From Acidobacteria bacterium Ga0077522 (GTDB lineage Bacteria; Acidobacteriota; Vicinamibacteria; Vicinamibacterales; Vicinamibacteraceae): 38,567 nt of DNA. The notes below the pieces were generated by a model that had not been told where the DNA came from, ran no database searches, and was given only the letters and a program-made list of their open reading frames with translations. The DNA lies in the NCBI GenBank assembly GCA_001464065.1, contig LNDN01000051.1, forward strand, positions 1 to 38,567, written 5' to 3'. Numbering within the stretch: the first letter of the stretch is position 1; every line of letters begins with the position of its first letter. The position numbers were made by a program, and so were the translations under genes. Positions 32,769 through 38,567 of this stretch are shown here, piece by piece.

Positions 32769-34262
32769 TCAGGCGGGCTGGACGTTGGCGTTGAGCCGGA
32801 ACAGGTTGTTCGGGTCGTACTGCGACTTCACGGCGACCATGCGCGGGAAGTTCTCGCGGTAGTTCGCGTTGAGCACGGCTCGCGACTCGTCGTTGACCTC
32901 GTTGATGTAGAAGCCGCTCGTGAGGGGCTCGATGGTCGCCCAGTACTTGCGCGCCCACCCCATGTGCGGGGCGCCATCGTCGCCAACCTTCCAGGACACG
33001 GCGGCCATCAGCGCATGCTGCGCGTGCCGGTGCGGGAAGGCGCAGGAGCCGACCGGCTGGCGGCCAATCGCGCCGCCGGCGTGCTGCGTGAAGACGGCGG
33101 TGGATCTGGCCGCATGGCCCTCGAAACCGTCCACGATGCCGGCAATCAGGCGCTCGTCGATGCCGGTCGTGAAGCCGCTCTTCATGTACTCGCCCATCGT
33201 CCGGACGTCGGAGTAGTCGCCCGAGCGCTGGAAGTCGACGTAGCGCTGTGCCTTGATGGTGTTGGCCGTGGGCGTGCCCAGCGTGCGCAGCGGGGCGAGG
33301 TCCCGGTCGGCGTGGTCGCCGCAGTAGCACACGTGCAGCAGTGCGACGCCGTCCTTGCCCCCCGGCGGCTGCGCCATCACGAAATCGACGTACAGGGCGT
33401 CTGGCGCCCGCTGCGACCACTCCGCGTAGAAGCGGAGGACCTCACGCGCCCGGGCGATCGGGAAGACGACTTCGCCGGCCGTGACCGTGCCGGCGAAGGG
33501 GTGCAACTGGAACTCGAAGCTGGTCACCACGCCGAAGTTGCCGCCGCCACCCCGCACCCCCCAGTACAGGTCGGCGTGTTCCTGCGCGTCAGCGTGACGC
33601 ACGCGGCCATCGGCTGTCACGACATCGACGCCGACGACGTTGTCGACGGCGAGGCCGTAGGTCCGTGCCAGTCGGCCGAAGCCGCCGCCGGTCGTCAGTC
33701 CGCCGACGCCCGTGTGCGACACGGTGCCGAGTGGCGTCACCATGCCGTGCGCCGCGGCTTCGTGGTCGACGAGCCCAAGCAGCGTGCCCCCTTCGACGTA
33801 GGCCCGCCTGGCCCTGGCATCGACGCGCACGCTGCGCATGCCGGACAGGTCGATCTGCATCCCCTTGTCGCAGGTGGACATGCCCGAGAAGCTGTGGCCG
33901 CCGCACTTGACCGCGACCAGCAGGCCGTGCGCGGCGGCGAAGTGCACCGCGCGGCTCACGTCGGCCGCACCCGTCGGCTGCACGATGAGTGCCGGTCGTC
34001 GGTCGATGGCCGGATTGAGCACGCGTCGGGCGCTGTCGTAGCCGGCCGAGTCCGCGAGCAGCACCGGGCCGCGCAGGCTCGCCGCCAGGTCCTTGATGGC
34101 CGAGGCGGGCAGCGTGATGGCGCGGCCGTCGCCACGGATGGCCTCCAGATCGCCGGCGGCCTTCGCGGCCGTCTGGTACAGCGTGGCCAGCGCAGGCCGC
34201 GCCGCCAGGGGCATGAGGCCCGCGGCGGCAGCAGCCGACCGCAGGAAGTGTCGTCGATGCAT
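32769..34262 (-). CDS. Tat-exported FAD-binding oxidoreductase with BBE domain
   Basis: This 497-residue flavoprotein of the PCMH-FAD / berberine-bridge-enzyme family oxidises sugars or alcohols using oxygen. The leader 'MHRRHFLRSAAAAAG' is a twin-arginine signal, so it should be exported with FAD already bound. The FAD domain contains 'ALIVQPTGAADVSRAVHFAA' and the covalent-FAD His in 'VKCGGHSFSGMST'. The second attachment Cys found in bicovalent members is replaced in 'TGVGGLTTGGGFGRLARTYG', so attachment is probably by a single bond (inference). The C-terminal BBE motif 'YDPNNLFRLNANVQP' is intact. ATG 34262 has GGAGG 6 bp upstream. The substrate is not visible; carbohydrate oxidation would suit the neighbourhood. 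Confidence 0.9.
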   Translation of the reverse strand: MHRRHFLRSAAAAAGLMPLAARPALATLYQTAAKAAGDLEAIRGDGRAITLPASAIKDLAASLRGPVLLADSAGYDSARRVLNPAIDRRPALIVQPTGAADVSRAVHFAAAHGLLVAVKCGGHSFSGMSTCDKGMQIDLSGMRSVRVDARARRAYVEGGTLLGLVDHEAAAHGMVTPLGTVSHTGVGGLTTGGGFGRLARTYGLAVDNVVGVDVVTADGRVRHADAQEHADLYWGVRGGGGNFGVVTSFEFQLHPFAGTVTAGEVVFPIARAREVLRFYAEWSQRAPDALYVDFVMAQPPGGKDGVALLHVCYCGDHADRDLAPLRTLGTPTANTIKAQRYVDFQRSGDYSDVRTMGEYMKSGFTTGIDERLIAGIVDGFEGHAARSTAVFTQHAGGAIGRQPVGSCAFPHRHAQHALMAAVSWKVGDDGAPHMGWARKYWATIEPLTSGFYINEVNDESRAVLNANYRENFPRMVAVKSQYDPNNLFRLNANVQPA

Positions 34263-34313
34263 GGAGTGCCTCCAGACGACCTAACGACGAGGGGGACCGG
34301 TGCGAACGCCGCG

Positions 34314-35267
34314 CTACTCGAGCGCGGGCAGGTGCGCGAGATGGCCCTGACTGGCGGCCCACACCACCGCCGCGCCCAGCACCAGCAGCACGAGGCCGAA
34401 GAGGGCCACGGCGATGGCCGAACTCGGCAGGGCGGTGTTGCGGCGCAGCAGGGGAGTGGGCCCGCCGGTCACCACCGTCAGCGGCGACCCGCCGAGGCCG
34501 CCGGGGTCGGGACCGAGCACGCGACGGTCGGGCAGCCAGTGTCCGGCCGCAGACACGGTGGCGCCCACGGGAAGCACGTGTTCCTCGAACCGGAGCGTTG
34601 CGGCATCAGGCGACGTGTTGGCCCGGTGCCAGTCGCGGCGCAGGCCTGCCTGCGCGTTGCCGACACGATCGCCGACCATCGTGCCGAAGAGCGAGACGAC
34701 CTCGGCGCCGGCGACCTCGTCGAACGGCGTGGCGGCGAGGTAGGTCCGCGTGCGCTCGATGGTCGCGCTCGACCGGTCGCGGTTGGGCTCGTCGACGAAG
34801 TCCGGCATCCCCACGACGCGGACGGCGCGCGCGTCGGTGTCGATGGTGAAGGGCTGACAGGCATAGCCTCCCCAGTAGACCGTCGTGCGCCGGCGGTCAC
34901 CCACCGCCACGCGGGCGCGTTTGTAGAGGCGGTACTGGTAGGCGACGCACTCGGTGCCGGAGAGCGGGGCACGCAGCGCGGCGCCCTCCGCACGCACGGT
35001 GCCGGTGACCAGCATCGGACCGCCCTCGGCGGGCGGTTCACCCGTGGCCGCCCGTGCCAGCAGGGCGCCGCGCGAGCTGTCGCCCTGTCCATACCCGCGC
35101 AGCAGGTGGAAGACGTTCGAGGCGCCGAGCACCAGCAGGGTGGCCGCGACCAGGCCGACCCACGGCCGCAACGCGGCCGCGACGTGCGCGCCGGTGGCCT
35201 GGTCGATGCCAATCGTGAGCCCCACGATGAGGACCAGGTGCGCCAGGCAGCCGAGTGCCTTCGTCAT
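34314..35267 (-). CDS. GIDE-domain-like membrane protein
   Basis: This 317-residue protein has N-terminal hydrophobic segments ('LAHLVLIVGLTIGI' and 'WVGLVAATLLVLGASNVF'), a soluble middle and a C-terminal membrane anchor ('AIAVALFGLVLLVLGAAVVW'). The middle begins 'MLVTGTVRAEGAALRAPLSG', then 'TECVAYQYRLYKR' and 'YWGGYACQPFTID', and resembles the GIDE domain known from the mitochondrial E3 ligase MUL1, which also occurs without a RING finger in bacteria. Its bacterial role is unknown. ATG 35267 has GGAG at an 8-nt spacing and is preferred over GTG 35276. It lies upstream of the FAD oxidoreductase gene (51 bp) and may be transcribed with it. Confidence 0.65.
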   Translation of the reverse strand: MTKALGCLAHLVLIVGLTIGIDQATGAHVAAALRPWVGLVAATLLVLGASNVFHLLRGYGQGDSSRGALLARAATGEPPAEGGPMLVTGTVRAEGAALRAPLSGTECVAYQYRLYKRARVAVGDRRRTTVYWGGYACQPFTIDTDARAVRVVGMPDFVDEPNRDRSSATIERTRTYLAATPFDEVAGAEVVSLFGTMVGDRVGNAQAGLRRDWHRANTSPDAATLRFEEHVLPVGATVSAAGHWLPDRRVLGPDPGGLGGSPLTVVTGGPTPLLRRNTALPSSAIAVALFGLVLLVLGAAVVWAASQGHLAHLPALE

Positions 35268-35342
35268 GCGGTCCACTCCGGCGTGCGACGATCCTGTGGG
35301 CAGAACATCAGGGCCTCAGTCCTTCTGGTGAACGACGCGGCA

Positions 35343-36937
35343 TCACTGCGGGTCGAGGGTGCGGTGACCGTAGGGGGGCGGACCGACCGGCGCAATCGTC
35401 CACGTGCCGGCCTCGAAGCGCTCGCCCTGCATCAACTCCGAGCCGAGCCGCAGCCGCGGTGTGCCCGTGCCCCCGCTGACGCGGTACAGCCAGTTGGGCT
35501 CGACCATGAACCACTCCGGGAACTCGTTCAGGCGCACGTAGTTCTTCGCGAGATTGATCACACGGCGGTGCCGCGCGACATCGAACTGCAGGCGCACGGC
35601 GGCGACGCCGCCCACGTGCAGGCGCACACCGTCGCCCTCTCGCACCGCACCGAGCTGCACGCCGGGGGCCTTCTCGGCCGGCATCACCCCCTGGCTCTTC
35701 ATGAGGGCGTAGAGCAGGAGCGTGCGATTGAAGTTGCCCTCGCCGTACCAGTCCTCGAGGTGCCCGTCGGCCCGCTGCATGTCGAGCATCACCGCGATCT
35801 CGGACTCGATCCACGCGAGGGCATGGCGTCGGCATACCCGTCGAAGGAGCCGAGCGGCAGGTTGGCCGATGGCGGGCGCGGCTCCCAGACGTGGCGACGA
35901 TACGTCGGCAACTGTCCCAGCACGCGCCGCACCGCGTCCCGATAGGTCGTCTCGCCGGTCACCTGGTAGAAGGTGTACATCGCGCCGTAGACGTAGCCCC
36001 AGTTGTCGGACAGGCCGTCGTTGCTGGGGGCGAGCGTGCGGGCGTCCACCTGGTTGTACAGCATGCCGTCGGCATTGGCCGAGGCGAGGATGCGGTCGAG
36101 CATGGTCCTGACGGCCGCGCCGTAGCGAGCGGCGCGATCGGAGGCCAGGTCGGACTCGAGGGCGTACAACAGCGTCAGGCCGACCACCAGTTCGTTGCCG
36201 TGGTCGCGCAGTCGCAACTGGGCCTCGCCGGTATGCGTGGTGAAGTCCCACTTCGTCGAGGGCACGCCGAAGTTGCCCGGCAGCACCTCCTCGACGTAGG
36301 CATCGGCGATGCCGCGGGCCCAGGTCAGATAGCGGGGATCGCCGGTCATCGTCGACAGGCGTACGAGCACCTGGAGGAAGTCGCCGTTCAGCTCGCCGTC
36401 GGCCGCAGGGAGCCTGCCCCAGCGAGTGGCGATCGGCGCACGGTCCATCGCGTCGGCGATCATGTCGGCCATGCGGTAGAACCACGGAGTGCGGCCGAGC
36501 AACTCGGTCACCGTGATGAGGCCGTCCTTGGCGTACTCGCCAGCGCCGAACAAGCTGGCAGGCCCCAGCGTCCGTGTGGCGAGGTCGTAGTTGCCCGGCA
36601 CCGATCCGGACGCCGTCGTGTAGCGGACCTCGTTGCGCAACATCTCCAGCATCTTCCCGTCGTAGAGCGGCGGGTCGGTCAGCTTCGCCGTCAGGATCAG
36701 ATACGGATAGAGGTCGGCGGCGAAGTTGTGCGGCGTCGCGACGCGGGCCTCGCCGGTCACCCGGTCCGGCATCAGCGTGGTGGTCGGGTCGGCCGCGCGC
36801 AGCCACGCGTGCAAGGTGCGCTCGGCGGCGGCCATCGCGCGGGCATACGCCGCGCCATGCTGCTCCGGCGTCTGCGCGCGGCACGGCGTGGCAGCAAGCA
36901 CGCTACTGGCAAGCAGGCAGCAGATCACCACACGCAT
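35343..36937 (-). pseudogene. Exported protein of unknown function with frameshift (helical-toroid hydrolase-like)
   Basis: The gene starts at ATG 36937 behind GAGGAG and a signal peptide ('VVICCLLASSVLAATPCRA'), and runs through an alpha-helical, aromatic-rich domain ('TPHNFAADLYPYLILTAKL', 'GELNGDFLQVLVRLS', 'LSDNWGYVYGAMYTFYQVTG') that suggests an alpha/alpha-toroid glycosidase-like fold, although no family is certain. Around 35820 homology leaves this frame after 'LGSFDGYADA' and resumes in another as 'ALAWIESEIAVMLDMQRADG', ending in a beta-rich tail 'RLRLGSELMQGERFEAGTW' at the stop near 35343. The junction looks like a short deletion. In the first frame translation ends at 35789, losing about 150 residues. 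Intact length would be about 530 residues. Cause unresolved: decay or assembly error. Confidence 0.72.
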
Positions 36938-36993
36938 CGCGTCTCTCCTCGAAGTGCGGCCCCAGTTGTAGCACGGGTCTCGCGGCCCGTGGG

Positions 36994-38139
36994 TTACCGG
37001 ATGGCGGCGATCACCCTCCGGACGACCTCGGCCTCGTTGCCCTGCTGCCACCGCAGCACGACGACGAGGTCGTGCTCGGGCGAGACCGTGATCGTGTTGC
37101 CGCCGGCGCCGCGGGCTGAGTAGGCGGTCCGGGGCAGGCCGGGGAGGTGCGAGCCCTTCGTGTTCAGCCACCACAGATAGCCGTAGTCCGGGCCGTGCGC
37201 GCTCGGCGTCAGCGCCTCCTTCACGAAGGCGGCCGGGACGATCTGTCGGGTGCCCCAACGCCCCCCACGCAGCCACAGGTAGCCGACGCGTGCCAGGTCC
37301 CAGGCGTCGATCCACATGCCGCCGCCCCAGCGCGTTCCCCCACTGACCGAGGCCATGCGCACCCCATCGTCGTCCACGTAGCTGTTCACGTACGGGACCC
37401 ACTTCCAGGACGACGAGGCGCCGATCGGATCCATGACGTCGGTGCGGAACACGTCGGGGACGGGGCGCCCGAACGTGCGCAGCAGCGACAGGGCGAAGCG
37501 ATTGATCCGCACGTCGTTGTACTCGTAGAACGTCCCCGGCGGCTGCAGGGACCGCGGCGCTCGCGCGCCTTCGCCGAAGGCGGCGCGGCCGATGAAGTCG
37601 TGGGACTTGCCCCAGAGCTCGCCTTCCCACTCGCTCTCCTGCTGCAGGTGCATCTTCCAGGTGACCTGCGCATTGCGTGGCGAGTCGTAGCCGCCGTCCC
37701 TGACCGTCCGGCCCACCGGCGCGTCGACCATGAGTCGTCCCTCACGCACGGCCACGCCCGCGACGGTGGCGAGCAGGCTCTTGGCGACCGAGTACGTGGG
37801 GTCCACGCTCGTGGGATCGCCGAACGTCGCCACGACGTAGCCCTTGTAGATGACCAGCCCGTTGGTCGCGGCTCGACGCGTCGGCACCGAGCCGAGCAAC
37901 GTGCCGAAGATGCGCTCCTGATCAGAGAAGTCCATCGCGCGTGTGGAGTCGCGTCCCTGTGCGAAGCGGATGGCCTCGGCCAGCGCCATGGGGTCCATGC
38001 CGAGTGCGGCTGGCGATTGGGTCTCCCACGCACCAGCGGGTGGGAAGTACGGCGACGGCGGGGCTTGCGCATCCAGGCGCGACGTGAGACTGACGACGGC
38101 CGCAAGGACGGCACAGACGACGAGGCGTGTGATCACCAT
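36994..38139 (-). CDS. Exported serine hydrolase, class-C beta-lactamase/PBP fold
   Basis: This 381-residue protein has a signal peptide ('LVVCAVLAAVVSLTSRLDAQ') and the beta-lactamase/transpeptidase-like core of family S12. The nucleophile motif S-x-x-K is Ser117-Lys120 in 'PTYSVAKSLLA', and the second motif Y-x-N is in 'FYEYNDVRINRFALSLL'. The late 'YSARGAGGNTITVSPEHDLV' is the position normally taken by the KTG/HxG triad. Members include esterases, D-aminopeptidases and beta-lactamase-like enzymes; the exact activity is open. ATG 38139 has AGGA 9 bp upstream. Two copies of CGTGTGACC (38162-38170, 38205-38213) in its upstream region could be an operator. It ends 56 bp before the frameshifted gene on the same strand. 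Confidence 0.87.
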   Translation of the reverse strand: MVITRLVVCAVLAAVVSLTSRLDAQAPPSPYFPPAGAWETQSPAALGMDPMALAEAIRFAQGRDSTRAMDFSDQERIFGTLLGSVPTRRAATNGLVIYKGYVVATFGDPTSVDPTYSVAKSLLATVAGVAVREGRLMVDAPVGRTVRDGGYDSPRNAQVTWKMHLQQESEWEGELWGKSHDFIGRAAFGEGARAPRSLQPPGTFYEYNDVRINRFALSLLRTFGRPVPDVFRTDVMDPIGASSSWKWVPYVNSYVDDDGVRMASVSGGTRWGGGMWIDAWDLARVGYLWLRGGRWGTRQIVPAAFVKEALTPSAHGPDYGYLWWLNTKGSHLPGLPRTAYSARGAGGNTITVSPEHDLVVVLRWQQGNEAEVVRRVIAAIR

Positions 38140-38412
38140 GTGGCGACATCCTACCCGTCTTCGTGTGACCTTTTCGCCACACTGTGAAGGCTGCGCACCG
38201 CTGGCGTGTGACCAGAACGCCCCACCTCGTCACGACTTGTACGGTTCGTGTATCGATGCCGTTGTAGTGAGTGGTCCCTGCAGCGCATCGTCAGTCTGGC
38301 CGACCCGGAAGTCAGCCTGTGCCGCCCTGCTCAGACAAAAGGCATCAGGGGCGGCGACTCGCAGTGGACACCGATCAGCGGCCTGTCTGGCTGTCCCGAA
38401 AGTAGATACGTC

Positions 38413-38567
38413 ATGCGTCGTGGTGTCTTGCTGTTCACCCTTGCTGCCGACCAGCGTGCGCTGCTCGAGCACTGGGTGCGTTCCGGCACGATGGCGCAGC
38501 GCATCGTGCGTCGCAGCCGCGTGGTGCTGGCCCTGGAGGGGCACGGCGTGCGCGAGACCGCGGCGAT
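38413..38567 (+). mobile_element. IS630-family transposase, N-terminal part (truncated by window end)
   Basis: An open frame starts at ATG 38413 and runs off the end of the window. Its 51 visible residues contain 'FTLAADQRALLEHWVRSGTM' and 'RIVRRSRVVLALEGHGVRET', the N-terminal helix-turn-helix of IS630-type transposases ('LT..Er..L....R......l..Ra.iiL...G.s..eIA'). The DDE catalytic domain is outside the window. The left inverted repeat should lie in the about 270 bp between 38140 and 38412; I could not identify it without the right end. No other gene is visible in that gap. Confidence 0.72.

Noticed and set aside
32632-32862. A short plus-strand gene starting within the 14-bp repeats
   Set aside because: It is a repeat-encoded Gly/Ala/Arg frame that then runs antisense into the FAD oxidoreductase gene; no family features.
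32184-35945. A 1253-residue plus-strand open frame
   Set aside because: It is antisense to the FAD oxidoreductase and GIDE-like genes, which carry clear domain motifs and ribosome sites.

Overview
The window is a GC-rich bacterial chromosome segment with densely packed genes. An Oar-like TonB-dependent receptor with an N-terminal carboxypeptidase-regulatory domain, several Tat-exported TIM-barrel and FAD enzymes, an ECF sigma factor beside a Ser/Thr kinase, and a hemN-hemH-hemG heme operon together suggest Acidobacteriota, probably Vicinamibacteria (Luteitalea-like). This assignment is inference from gene content; no rRNA or tRNA gene was seen.

Region 1 (1-9135). After the 3' end of a Gfo/Idh/MocA oxidoreductase comes a tight four-gene operon: an ECF sigma factor, a Ser/Thr kinase with GAF-like and zinc-ribbon segments, a 1259-residue membrane protein with a large extracytoplasmic ligand-binding-like region, and an 863-residue fusion of N-acetylmuramidase, papain-like cysteine peptidase and alpha/beta-hydrolase domains. 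Gene overlap or very short gaps and the sensor-kinase-sigma-effector order make it the best candidate for an undescribed regulated lytic, antagonistic or envelope-response system.

Region 2 (9145-14899). A PAP2 phosphatase (minus), a sugar-isomerase-like TIM barrel and an SDR (plus), then M23 peptidase, methyltransferase and DUF892 ferritin-like genes (minus).

Region 3 (15188-16850). A decayed two-component locus: a multiply frameshifted PAS-GAF-PAS-HisKA sensor kinase meets a receiver-domain fragment on the other strand. Two near-identical palindromes precede the heme operon.

Region 4 (16851-26433). hemN-hemH-hemG cover the last steps of heme synthesis. They are followed by a frameshifted TIM-barrel isomerase, a TonB-dependent receptor with a 3' frameshift behind a recognisable promoter/operator, and an amidohydrolase.

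Region 5 (26484-38567). A LarA-like nickel racemase/epimerase and a GNAT protein (minus) face an epimerase / DHDPS-family aldolase / amidohydrolase operon (plus), which looks like a sugar-acid catabolic island. Beyond a 14-bp tandem array lie a Tat-exported FAD oxidoreductase, a GIDE-like membrane protein, a frameshifted exported protein and a class-C beta-lactamase-fold hydrolase (all minus). The window ends inside an IS630-type transposase.

Three otherwise normal genes (20866, 21943, 36937) carry frame breaks. These could be real decay or assembly errors, and should be settled before functional conclusions are drawn. Short-period tandem repeats sit in three intergenic gaps.
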